Positions 32,359 to 43,415 of a stretch of DNA of 64,000 bases are shown in pieces. Source of the DNA: Capillidium heterosporum (lineage: Eukaryota; Entomophthoromycota; Entomophthoromycetes; Entomophthorales; Capillidiaceae); the NCBI GenBank assembly GCA_016630905.1, contig WBMQ01000012.1, positions 1 to 64,000 on the forward strand, read 5' to 3'. The translations under genes were made by a program, and so were the position numbers. The first letter of the stretch is position 1, and each line of letters begins with the position of its first letter. Below the pieces are notes generated by a model. The model was given only the letters and a program-made list of their open reading frames with translations, searched no databases and was not told the DNA's origin.

Positions 32359-33065
32359 AGAGATATGAACCAAGGAATATGCCCAGATTCATTAAAGCCA
32401 AACTTTGAAGCCGTTAATGTTTAAATCTGTATAATTTAGTGATAACCAGTTTCAAATTAAATGAACTGTCATAAATTTTTATAGGCTTGCTTTATAAACT
32501 GTATGCACATCTCGCCCAGTTAATTTGAAGCGGAGCAGTATCTAACTTTACCCTGTCTACCTCAAAACACAACCGATATATTATATCAATATATATTGTC
32601 AGCATATAAATCAAATCAAATCATATTCTAACTTTATTTGCTAAACAGTATTATGATTCATAGAAACTACTTTTCGAAATTTCCAAAAAATTAATTTTTT
32701 CAATCAAATGCTACAATATTTCAATAACAAAGCTCTATTCCAATACAAGGGTTCAGTTGCCTATCATATTATTTTATTTGAGTAATGTGCTTGTATAGGA
32801 TGGTTCACCCCGATACTGTTGTCAACAATATGTGGAGGCCTATCAACCTTACAAAAGCTATGCTTATTTGACAATTAGTAAATAATCCATTTAACCCATA
32901 TTTCATCTGAGTCTGATGTATAATTATCCCATTATAAACTTTGAGGCATACAATCCTTTTTTCACAATTAATTAAAGCACCATGATTAACCCACTTAAAA
33001 ATTTTAAGCTATGCTACTAAGACATTGATCCTGCCTAAACTAAAAAATATCTCAAACTGTACCTT

Positions 33066-33082
33066 TCACCTTTATATATAGT
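33066..33082 (+). promoter_or_regulatory. TATA-like sequence before the Opy2-like gene
   Basis: TCACCTTTATATATAG lies about 15 bp before the ATG at 33091. It fits a core promoter or a short 5' leader. Position so close to the ATG makes the TATA reading uncertain. Confidence 0.35.
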
Positions 33083-33090
33083 TTAGTTAT

Positions 33091-34125
33091 ATGAGCACTC
33101 TCAGTTTAAATTCGACAAAGGCTACCGAAACTTGCGTGACATGTAGCAACGATCTACTACTGTGTCCAAACTGCGCTATAGATCAGGTATGCTCTACCTC
33201 AGTACGAACCTGCCAGAAATGCCCCAAGACCAGCTGTATAAGCAACTTCAACGTTACTCTGATAAACAAGGACAGATCGGTGCCCTTGACTAAAAACGAG
33301 ATGTCCGTAAATTTGATGGTGATAGTAGGTTCAATAATAAGTTTGGCGTTAGTAATCGCCCTAATCGTAATAACCAAAAGATCGTTGAACAAGAGGAAGA
33401 TGGAGTACAGTCGATCTATAAATGAGAAGGGCAACATTGCACCATACAAAGATGTTGAAAAATCCAAGAGTAAGAATGAGACAAGGCGAAGCTGCTTCTA
33501 TAATTGGAGAAAGAGTAAGGAAAATCAGTTCTCAACCTCCTTCTCCAAGCTAAATTTTAACTGTAGTGACAAAGACTACAAAGAGCTTATCAACGACAAG
33601 TTAAGCTTCCAGCAAATAATCCAGATGGATCCTAAATGCATCTATCAGTTCAAAAAATACCACAACGACATCAGCCATAGCAACATCAACACTAGTACCA
33701 GCATCAACAACTCCAAAATCCAAAACAAATCCATTAACCTCTCCATCAACATACCTCAACTCAACCTGCCTCCACACTGCCAACTTCAAGCTATAAAGGC
33801 TGGTATGCAACTTAACCCTGAAAATTTGGAAGACTTGGAAAACAAGTTCTTGAAACCTAAAGATGCCAAGAAGCGTAGTTACTACGTAGCTAGTCCTACC
33901 AAGTTGGACTTTGATATCTTACATTACGAACCAGAATTCCACACCAAGTTGCAGGATATATCGGCGCTGACTATTGATCCCAATGCCCCTGACCCCTTCC
34001 AAGCTAACTTTGATTTTGATATGGAGAATTTGGATACCTTCGAGTTCAATACCGAGTCCACCAACTTTATCCAGTCTAGCCCTGAGTTAGATACTAAAGA
34101 TAAGTTCGATTTGAAGATTAACTAA
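33091..34125 (+). CDS. Opy2-like membrane anchor protein
   Basis: 344 codons, ATG to TAA. Residues 15-49 hold eight cysteines in the spacing C-X2-C-X6-C-X2-C-X5-C-X6-C-X2-C-X4-C (TCVTCSNDLLLCPNCAIDQVC start), which matches the extracellular domain of fungal Opy2. A single membrane segment is at about 74-95 (NLMVIVGSIISLALVIALIV), followed by a basic stop-transfer KRSLNKRK. The long cytoplasmic tail is Ser/Asn and Lys rich. In yeast, Opy2 anchors the Ste50-Ste11 module in osmosensing and filamentation signalling. The tail motifs for Ste50 binding cannot be confirmed here. The frame is intact and the codon use is like the other cellular genes. Confidence 0.72.
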   Translation: MSTLSLNSTKATETCVTCSNDLLLCPNCAIDQVCSTSVRTCQKCPKTSCISNFNVTLINKDRSVPLTKNEMSVNLMVIVGSIISLALVIALIVITKRSLNKRKMEYSRSINEKGNIAPYKDVEKSKSKNETRRSCFYNWRKSKENQFSTSFSKLNFNCSDKDYKELINDKLSFQQIIQMDPKCIYQFKKYHNDISHSNINTSTSINNSKIQNKSINLSINIPQLNLPPHCQLQAIKAGMQLNPENLEDLENKFLKPKDAKKRSYYVASPTKLDFDILHYEPEFHTKLQDISALTIDPNAPDPFQANFDFDMENLDTFEFNTESTNFIQSSPELDTKDKFDLKIN

Positions 34126-34317
34126 AATTGGAAAGTATTCTTTTCAAGTTGTTGGCAGGTGTAAATTGGAGGAGATAGGTCGATGCTGTCGTATAGATTC
34201 AGTTGAAGAATATTATTTATATTAAATGCATGGTCTAATTTGAAAATTGGATTTGCCTGGATAAAGTTTGTAGAGTTTAGACATTATACTTAATAGTTTT
34301 AAACTAGGTAAAGCCTA

Positions 34318-34450
34318 GTATCGCATTTTTAGACCAAACTAGCAAAAATGCTAGGTCAATATTACGAAAATACCAGGTCATTATGGCGAAAATATTAGAT
34401 CAGATCTGTAAAAATGACAATTTTGATAAAGTAAAAAGTTGTGATCTAAA
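34318..34450 (+). repeat. Transposon end with subterminal repeats
   Basis: Begins ATCGCATTTTTAGACCAAAC and contains three to four units of about 22-25 bp built on GAAAATA(C/T)(C/T)AGGTCA. Inverted relatives lie at 11860-11935 and 49490-49620. It precedes a Tc1/mariner-type reading frame and is probably its left terminal region. Confidence 0.6.
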
Positions 34451-34623
34451 GTCAACTTTATGTCACTCATATTAAAATGAGTATGTAGTAATACAATAAC
34501 TTGAGCGTTATAGCATATATACTTTAATACTTACAATAAGTTACACAATATATATAAGGGCAATTTGAATTCTTTCAAATTTTATATCCTATTTTAAATT
34601 TCTACACTTGAATATCAATTTAA

Positions 34624-35110
34624 ATGGCTAATATACATAAACTTCGCGACCTTAGAATCAAAATAACTGAGAAGCTTAGAAAGCAGATAGTTGACGATCA
34701 TATTTTGAGATTCAAAGGTGTCAAGGAGATTAGCTCAAAATATAGACTAGCTGATCGAACTGTTAGGAACATATTGAATTATTTTGACGAGCACCAAACA
34801 GTACAGTATAAGCCTAGAGGGGGAGCACAAAGGGTAAAGATCAAGGATTACCATGGCGAATTTTTAAGGGATGCTATCGACGATTAATATGAAGGAAGTA
34901 TTCTAACTTTAGGAGACTTGAAGGATAAGTTATTATCGAAATATGCAGACGATTTTCCACAGGAGAACTCTATTAGTCTATCAGCAATATGTAACTATAT
35001 CAACGATAAGCTATATTTAATTTTAAAGCGAGCTTCACTAGTTGAAATAGACCAAGAATCTAGAAAAACTCAACATGACTGACTAAAATACTGTGAAAAT
35101 TTGCAACCCA
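34624..35110 (+). pseudogene. Tc1/mariner-like transposase, N-terminal remnant
   Basis: An 87-codon frame from ATG 34624 (MANIHKLRDLRIKITEKL) contains a helix-turn-helix like those of Tc1/mariner transposases (GVKEISSKYRLADRTVRNIL) and a PRGGAQR linker. After TAA at 34885 the same frame continues protein-like (GDLKDKLLSKYADDF, SISLSAICNYINDK), then stops again near 35080. No catalytic domain follows. The truncated element abuts the dispersed repeat at 35127. Confidence 0.7.
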
Positions 35111-35126
35111 ATAGAATTAAGAAATA

Positions 35127-35275
35127 ATTTATTGGTAAATACGTAGTTACTCAGTTTTATATGTAGAACAATACATAATTCGTAAATGAGCTGATAATTA
35201 CTCAACTAACAGCCTATTTGATATTTAATAGGAAAATGTTCTATAAGTTTAATACTATTTAATTACTCAGCTTAA
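35127..35275. repeat. Dispersed repeat, inverse of 19265-19420
   Basis: The block AAATACGTAGTTACTCAG...CAACTAACAGCCTATTTGAT is about 90 percent the inverse of the right outer flank of the Harbinger-like element. It separates the two Tc1/mariner remnants. Confidence 0.65.
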
Positions 35276-37028
35276 TAGTATAACAATCGAAAAAACAATT
35301 TACTCATCCAGAAAAAAGTAAATTACACATTTCCTCCATGACGTAATTAAAATGGTCTCATTTACAAGCTAAGTTTATTTTAAGTAATTATCCGCATTAC
35401 TCTGGAAAAATAAATTACTCATTGGAAAAAACGGGTAATTTGAGCTCAAATAAATTCAAGTCAGTTTACTTTAAATATTGCTGACAGTCTGAGTAAAGAT
35501 ATAAATCGCAAAGCTAAAGGCATATATTTATGTTTGTATAACTTTATTAAAACAAAACGCTAATTTGTTCTCAATTTAAAGATGAACTTAAACCAAAATC
35601 TAACTGCTGAAAAACTCATTTTAACAAATGCATCTTCAAACTCACATTCAAAGGATGCTGCAAATCAAGAAGGTAGCAGTAACAATACCTTTAATAGATT
35701 GCTTACTTGAATGATTTTTATTTAGGCGGAAATAAAGGCACGGAATTAAACGGACTTCCTAATCTAAGTGAGATGAGTCCAGAACAAATTCAAAGTTACT
35801 TGACTAGCCTATCTAGTGAATTTGAGGACAACAGTGCCTTGATCGGTCAGCTATATAAGAAACAAGATGATTTACAACGGAAGATCGAACTTATGAAGAA
35901 TGTGAGTGATGGATTAGCTACTTATAGAAAAGGGCGGGCAAAGCAAGAAAAGGCCAAAGCAGAAACCAAGTTGAAAAAGTACAAACACCTAACCAAAGAC
36001 GAAAAAGAGATTATTCGGAAGGATAAAGCTAGTCGTAAGTTTACCAAAGCACAGATGAGTGAAAGATTCAACAAATCTCGAAAAACGATTTACAACGCTG
36101 AGCACAAAGATGAAATTAAAGCTAAATGCCAATCTAGGAATTCCACAATTGGAAGGCCATGTATGATCAAAGAGGACGAATTGATCTTCCTACTATACAT
36201 CTGCGAAGGTCATCAAAAGGAAGAATATAATGAAGAAGAGCACTATGTAACTGTCCGCAGCCTCAACGAATAATATTATAATAAGTATAAGAAGATAGTT
36301 ACTGAGAAAACTATTCTGAATACCTTAGCGAGATGTAAGTATACATGGAAAGCTACCTCAAAGATATCAGATGCTTGGAATGAGCAACAAGTTCGAGATC
36401 TACGGTTTAATTTTGCTGATTTTGTTTATAGTATGCTTGGGCAAAATTTTTACTACTTGGACGAATGTGCCTTTACTTTAGAGGGAACTGCACATTATGC
36501 TTGGGCATTGAGCAAAGGACGAGCTGATGTCGACAAGCAAAATAGGTCAAGTCCAATTCATGTCATCTCTACAATTTTTTTAAAGGCCAATACTAAAATG
36601 ACTATATCAACATACTTGGAAATGAAGAAGCCGATACAATATCCAAAAGACAGATTCGAAACTACATTCTTAAGAACTTGACCCATTTTGCTGGAGGTGT
36701 CATCCTTTTAGACAATGGGTCTGCACATCGCTCTTGTGCTAAGAACCCAGACTTCCAAGATACTTTGAAGGACAACAGGGTATTGTTAAGACTCTTACCT
36801 CCATATTCTCCATTTCTAAATCCTATTGAGTACTGCTTCAATTCTGTTAGGAAGCATGTTAACCAAACTCAAACCAAATCTCGAAATGCATTATACAGAG
36901 CCATCAAAACTGGGTTTGCAAATAATGTCAATAGTGATAACTGCGATAGCTGGTATAAAAAAGCTGTGTCATTCTATAACGACTGTAAGGAATGTAAGGC
37001 AATAACTAATAATATGCTCTCTAGTTAA
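35276..37028 (+). pseudogene. Tc1/mariner-like (DDE_3) transposase, decayed
   Basis: An upstream ATG (35582) opens 42 codons, then a frameshift near 35700 leads into the main frame. It holds a coiled N-terminal region, an HTH (KAQMSERFNKSRKTIYNAEHK) and RNSTIGRPCMIK. After a TAA (36271, CAA expected) it continues with FYYLDECAFTLEG (first Asp). A second frameshift near 36670 precedes VILLDNGSAH (second Asp) and PPYSPFLNPIEYCFNSVRKH (Glu). There are 38 residues between the second Asp and the Glu, so the triad is DD38E-like. The frame ends at 37028. Two frameshifts and one nonsense codon make it inactive. AACAATCGAAAAAACAATTT near 35280 may mark its left end. Confidence 0.82.
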
Positions 37029-37084
37029 CCTCCTGTCCTTTTCCACACTGCTTTATTTAAATGTCTATCCTACCCTTTGTATTC

Positions 37085-37782
37085 TGTAATAACCTTGATT
37101 GTTACAATTCCTAGTGAGGTCATCGATCGATTTTTCTTTGTACATCACACTATTTTTCTCTTACCAATCTTCGATTTTCTACTTTCCATTTATATCTAGT
37201 TTCGATCAGAAATCGGTTCAATTATTAGATATTCTCGGCTATTTTTCCATACCCTTAGTTTCGGCTATACGTTAGGAACCCCAGCTATTACCAGCATAGC
37301 ATCTTGATATCGGAATTCTGATAATCAGCAAGTATTGCCAAGATACCGAAAGGATATTTAAACCTCTGAGATTCCACTAAAAGCCGGTATCTTGACAATA
37401 TTCCACTTCGCTATTTTCTAAATAGCTGTTACTCACCTCTTGATCTCAACCATCAACCATAGCTGTTACGACAGCCTGATCCTATTTCCTTGCCAAAGCT
37501 ATCTCTGACAGCCTGATTCTGTTTTTTACCTACGAATAAAGTATTGTTCCTGGTCAGTCTTTTAGTTATTAGGTCGTGCGAATATGTGGTTCGACTTCTA
37601 TACCCTCTTAGCTCACTCCGTTCAAACTTTCTTCGCTTCTCTTTGGACTTACCTCCTTTGGGTGATTCATATTACCAATGCTGTGATCGGCATTGGTTCT
37701 ACCGTCCCGACCTCTCATGTCATACGCTCCCATTATGATACCATCATTAGTTGGATCCAGCAGCACCCCCTTGGACCTTACA
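37085..37782 (+). mobile_element. LTR family B
   Basis: 698 bp, TGTAATAACC...CCTTGGACCTTACA. TATTTAAACCTC near 37348, GAATAAAG near 37533, leader frame ATGTGGTTCGACTTC from 37584 open to the LTR end and 10 codons beyond. Flanks TATTC and CATAT differ. About 130 bp downstream a GGGGGCAAG purine tract occurs, which may be leftover element interior. No gene in 37800-38729. Confidence 0.88.
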
Positions 37783-38729
37783 CATATAACAGAAACTCTG
37801 GCACTTTCGTCTAAAGGTAAAGAGTGGATAAATTGGATGTTGAAATTTAAATTTAAAATTGGCTTGGAAGGGAATTTTACCACCACATGAAGTTTTTTAA
37901 AGCTGGGGGCAAGTTAGATTTAGATATATTAGTTTTTGTAGCAGAATTGACAATTTAATGGATGTTTCGATATCACTATGACATATTATGGCTAAACGGA
38001 TATGCTAATAAAAGATGTAAATGCCCTTGTAGAGTTTAGTAACTTAGAAGGTATAACTAGCCTGTGAGCCGTATAAGTTTAGAACTAAAATCTAAAATGT
38101 AAATTAAAATTCCACTTTTACTCTAGAACCTCCTTTTGGAATGGTTGAGTGGTCTAGTCATCTTCAAGTGGGAGGTTGAAGTTGTCAATCAAAATCAGTG
38201 ATGTTTTCATGATTCCTTGCCTTTCTAAAACTCGAATATAGAGTTGAAAAGCTTTGATGATCTATAGTTGCCAGGTTTATATTAATTTAAAGGAAGTGGG
38301 CTTGGGTTTGAAGCCTTATGTTTATCTGGAATAAATTACAATGTTAAAAGATGCCATGTTTTATAAGGCAAAATTGAGATTAGTTTAAAGGATAGATTTG
38401 CATACGTTGAATAGTAAACTATCATTTGAAAGCTTTTATATCAGTAAATTAAGATATAAGAAGTTTCTCCCTACTATATAAACTTATGGATTTAAAATTT
38501 AAATAAATAGGGTCAAGTTGACGTCTATTTTGTATTTGTACAAACTTTTGGAACACCCTACCCAAATAAAAAACTTTCTAAATGAAGTCTAACAGAAGAC
38601 TTGAAAATCCTAAACAAACGGTTGGCATGTATTGTGATATACGTACATAAGAACAAGTCATTAAATATTAGTTTATTATATAAACAGATTCATTTGAAAA
38701 TGGTCTTCATCTCTCTAACTTTTTGTGCT

Positions 38730-39527
38730 TGTAACGAAACCTCAGATGGTTTCTCTAGAGAATCGGCTTGATAACCCTTCTAGCTGTGTGAACTTTAGTT
38801 CCAATACTATTTCAACCTTGCAATAGATTAGTTCTCAGTTGCTTAATAATTAATTGTAAAAAGGCGGAGTCTCCGCTCAAACTGAATAACAATTATTGTA
38901 TTAGGCCATGGCATGTCACTAATGGATTCTCCTGGTCCACCCTCAAAGCGTGATGGATACACACCATCTGCCTAATGAAGGACTGGTCATCGGCATCTCC
39001 ATTTTCCTGTCGTCCTCATCTCCTGCCCCTATATAAACCCCTCTGACTTGTATAACTTTTCGACAAGTGATTATCTCATAATAAATATTTCAATTTCCCT
39101 TTGTTATAATCACTGCACGCTGATTAGACCCAATTTCCTGTAACTGTTGAATTAGCCAGGAGTTGAACCAGAATATTGCCAACTTGGAGTAGCCTAAAGT
39201 TGATATACAGAATAACGTTGAATCAAGGATAGCTTAGGATTAGCTTAGGATTCACAGAATAGCATTAGATTAGAATCGCTCCGAATTAGGATTAGAGTCG
39301 ATTAGACGGAATTAAGTACTAGAACCCAATGGATATTACCGCCCTCCTTGGCCTCATCACGACTGTGGCCTCGTTTGTCTTCATGAACCGACTTTAGGTT
39401 TAGATTGCCACTAAAGTCTCAGCTGTTAAAGCAATGGCGCTGAGTTTCTTTAGTTTTATTGGTGTGATCACCACTACGTTGGCTTACCTTAAGCCTAGCC
39501 CTGCATTCCTAGAGAGACTTCCCTACA
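38730..39527 (+). mobile_element. Solo LTR, family C
   Basis: 798 bp, TGTAACGAAACC...CTTCCCTACA, with a perfect 5-bp TSD GTGCT (38725-38729 and 39528-39532). TATA-like CCTATATAAACCCC near 39028, AATAAATATTTC near 39081. The leader ATG is at 39329 (MDITALLGLITTVASFVFMN), but TGG and CAG codons a little further on have become TAG. From 39533 to 40719 I see no convincing gene, only a TATA-rich stretch (40378-40395). Confidence 0.94.
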
Positions 39528-40719
39528 GTGCTATTGTATAAAGCTTGGTAAAGTGCTTTAAGTAAAGTTTATTTTATGGAAAATAATGATACAAGTCAAG
39601 GTCTTTATCGAAAAGATTAAAGGATCTGCTTGGGGACGACCTAATGTTCCTTGAGAATCTTAGGTTATAAGGTTATTTTTCCTGCCATCTTTCGATTCCT
39701 TATTGTAATGCTTGGGATTGGACATGCTCTTACTGTTATTAATACCAGACTGAAAACTAGGATCGGATTTTGAGAAGCTGAATTCCGACTTGTAGATATA
39801 GTGTCACAGAGATTAAAACGGTATCTCTCTCTGCTACTTAAAAAGCAGCAAAAGCAAACGAATTGCATAGATGTTCTAAGAAATGCAGTACTAAATTCCA
39901 AATTAGCCACGCCATACTCCAATAGTTTAGTTGCTTATTATGCATGCAATTAGAAGCTTTGTATCGACGTTTCCAAAGCCACCTTGATCAGTCTATACTA
40001 TTTTAATATACTACATAGAAAACAAGCAATATTCGATAGCAAAGCTACTATAACATTGGTTTAGACCTCATTCAATCATACAGAAGGTCGTATCTAGGTC
40101 ATCTGATGGACCTGATATTCCACTTCTCAATATTCACGGTGATTACTACTACTACCATGCTAAATAATTGAATTTTCAACCTTCGTTGAAGAGATGCCTA
40201 AGATTAGATATTAGATATAGCGAATTGCTAACAAAAAGCGTTTCAGAGACTTTACGAATCTAAGCTTATCTATCTTCACATTGCTGATACTCAATCACTT
40301 CATCCACGGTATTGCCAACATCTTTTAGTTTTTGTATATCTGTACCGAAACAGCCAAGTATAAATAAAACCCATAGATGGTATATATATACATTTGAAGA
40401 CTCATTCAGTTTAGTTTCATCTTCGAATCACAGATCCTGGATAATACATTGATAGCATTGCTTAGCTACCTTCGATTCTCAGGATCAGCATCAGCATCAT
40501 TGACTTCAGCTTTTCTACTATAGCCAAGCCTTACTATAATTTAGCGAGCACCAGTTGAAGAATTAAATAAAATCATTAGGAACTGTGTATCACATTTTTA
40601 TAGAATTTGTTGGCACATGTAAAACTCGCAGTATGAACAATATTAATATGCTTAATACGCCAAAAGTAAAACTACATTCAAAGCTTGGAACTTTTCCATA
40701 TTTTGAAAATATTGTTATT

Positions 40720-41333
40720 TGTAAGATCCAGGGAAATTCCGTTGGGTCTAATTATTGATGGTATCATAATGGGATGTATGATAGGATAGATATGAAAAGT
40801 AGAACCAATGCGGACTACGGCATCGGTAATACGAATCATTCAAAGGAGATAAGTTTGAAGAGAGGCGAAGAAAGCCAAGAAATAGTGAGCTGAGAGGGCA
40901 GAGAATTCGGACCACATAGTAATGTTATGCTGATAACTAAGAGCAAAACTTTATTCGTAGACTAGGAAACAGAATCAGGCTGTCAGGAACAGCTATGGCT
41001 AAGGAATGGGATTAAGAAGTGAGTAACAGCTAGGAATAGCGAGGCGGAACACTATCAAGATATAGACTTTTGATAGCAATCAAAGGATTTAAATATCTCT
41101 GATATTCTGCAATGGCTAATTTAAACGTAGGTTTATCCATCTTCATAGTTAAGCGAAGGAGCAGAATTTAAGGTAAGCAATAAAATCTAGAGGCAGAACA
41201 GGTTCGTAGCCAAAATAGTCATGGATTAAGTTATTGACAGAGAAAGTTGATAGAGCAAGTGGTATGAGAGAACAAATAAGCGGAACAGAGCTATGTCCTA
41301 GTAGTAAGAATTGTAACAATAAAGGTTGTTACA
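40720..41333 (-). mobile_element. LTR family B-type, diverged
   Basis: About 614 bp, sense minus: dyad tip at 41312-41333, the 3' tip complementary to TGTAAGATCC at 40720. Flanks TTATT/ATTAG do not match. The leader frame is broken. Followed directly by the dispersed repeat at 41341. Confidence 0.8.
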
Positions 41334-41340
41334 ATTAGCA

Positions 41341-41640
41341 TAATTTTATAGAATTGCATAGCTATTCCAGAAATGTAACTCTATATACAAAATATTACCA
41401 ACTATATAATGCGCACTTTTTTAAGTAATTTACAAGATTTTGCAAGTTTGTTTAGATATATATTAATGATTTAAAATTCATTTAACTATATAATAAAGCA
41501 TTGTTAAACCTATACTATATTCTTTTATTAAATACTAAATAGGCTTTTAGTGAGTAGTTATCGATTTATTTATAAACTATGTATTATATAAAACTAAGTA
41601 GTTATATATTTATCAATTTATTTCCTAATTTTAGTGATTC
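41341..41640. repeat. Dispersed repeat, second copy of 19095-19435
   Basis: Shares AAGCTATTCC/ATAGCTATTCCAGAAAT, GCACTTTTTTAAGTAATTTAC, TTTGCAAGTTTGTTTAG and AAATAGGCTTTTAGTGAG blocks in the same order as 19115-19400. More AT-rich than that copy, with many C-to-T differences. Confidence 0.6.
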
Positions 41641-41923
41641 GGATGTGCCATGATAACAAAGTGTTGCAGTTTTCATTGAAGCGGAGCTGGGCAAAGGCAC
41701 TACCGGGACAGCATTCCATAGCCTTCAAATTTGAACCTGGCACTTTAGTAATCAAACGTGTAAACATTACTGCGGGGACTGCTTGGGTCAGGCATTTGGC
41801 ACTGGCTACCATACTGACGATGGCAGAAATTAGGAAATAAGTTGGAAATGTATCTGGACTGTTTGTTGTAATGTTTTTATTGAGAATTCGAGTCATCGAT
41901 ACTCTTTTTATACTGCTTTTCAC
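41618..41923 (-). other. Unrecognised reading frame, possible transporter relic
   Basis: A 101-codon minus-strand frame with hydrophobic stretches (YFLISAIVSMVASAKCL, AVPAVMFTRLI). The pattern loosely recalls the C-terminal part of major-facilitator proteins, but no diagnostic motif is present and it overlaps a repeat at its end. It may be a pseudogene fragment or chance. The rest of 41924-43415 holds no gene I can support. Confidence 0.25.
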
Positions 41924-43415
41924 ATTCTTAGGTGGTTACGTACTGCTTACTATTCCTTCCTTCGAGGTGTCTCGGACCAAGGCTTAGAATGAGTATAGTT
42001 CCGCTTCCGTTAATGCTACAGTTCAACCCATTACTTTTAACTACAATTAAGCTACTCAAAGCTAAAGCTTCGTACTAGACCAAATAGGCTTTAAACCAAT
42101 ATTTAGGATGCAGCTTTTGTCCACCTCTATTCCATATCTAAATTGAAATTTTCAAAGGAATAGACTTAATCGATAAGTCCTAGAGTCTTACTTTATAAAG
42201 TCCGTTTGGCTCTACCTTGGATTTGAAGGTGGACTATGTCTTGAGATTAAAGTTTGCCTCAGTGTAAACTTCCAAATACTGGCCTGCCAGTAACCAGTAA
42301 CTTCATTAGGTTTTTAATTAGCTATAAAAATTTTAGAGGAATACACACTAACATATACATAACAATTATAAACACCGGTGAGCTATGATTCAAAAGATAG
42401 ATCTGAGATTGGCAACTTTCTTGCAATGCCTAGCTCTAAAAGGTGTCTGTAGTTTCGAGTCTTGCTATACAAAGACATATAGAATTGAAAAACTCCCCAA
42501 TTCTTTGAATGCAAACGTACATGTATTAAGAATCTTATAGACCAACCCCATCCTAAAATAATCAATCAGTAGACTCTGTACTCATAAAGGCAAACTACTG
42601 TCGATAGCAGTGTCAACTGAGCTTATATTGGCTTTCAGAAGAATCCTTTTTAAATGGGCTTTTTTTGACCTTTGCATTTATTTTTAGCTTTGAATTCACC
42701 TGCTTTATTCTCTGCTTCAAGTTATTTTATGCTACACTTAACATAGAACTTGTGCATCTATATGGATGTTTATTATTGTCTATTGATTAGAAAATTTTAT
42801 TTGAAACGATATAGCTTGTCAATTCATTATAGCATGCTTGTAGGCTTAACATATTTCAAAAACTGTAAAGGTCATATTTAGGTTTTATATATTAGCATAT
42901 TTCAATCGAAATAAAGCTAGGAAAGTAAAAATATCCCATCCTCACAACACAAATTAATAAACTATATATTTAGTGATGCCTATCAAACTCAAAAGGTTTG
43001 CAAGTCTATTCAGTCGAATTAATATATTTTCCAATTAAACGTTCAGCAACTTAAAAAACGAATAGCTAATATAGCTAAATAAGATGTTAAACAATCGCAT
43101 AACTTTAAAGCAAGTGTTTAGCATTTACTTAGCTATACTAACTATTCATTTTTTAGACTACTGGATATTCAATTGGAAATGCAACTTTCTTCTAATGCCT
43201 TTAGTATCAAGCCATTGTACTTTGTATCCAATGAAATTACTACAAATTTTCTCAATAATAAAAAGTATTGGTGCTTGAAAAACAAAAGAATGCAATTTAT
43301 TCCAGAAAACCAGTCATTTAATTGATTTTTAGCTATTTTTAAGCTTTTCACCGAACAAATATAAACTTTGAAATGGAGCCAGTATAGCTGTTGTAAACAC
43401 TCAACTTAAACTAAC

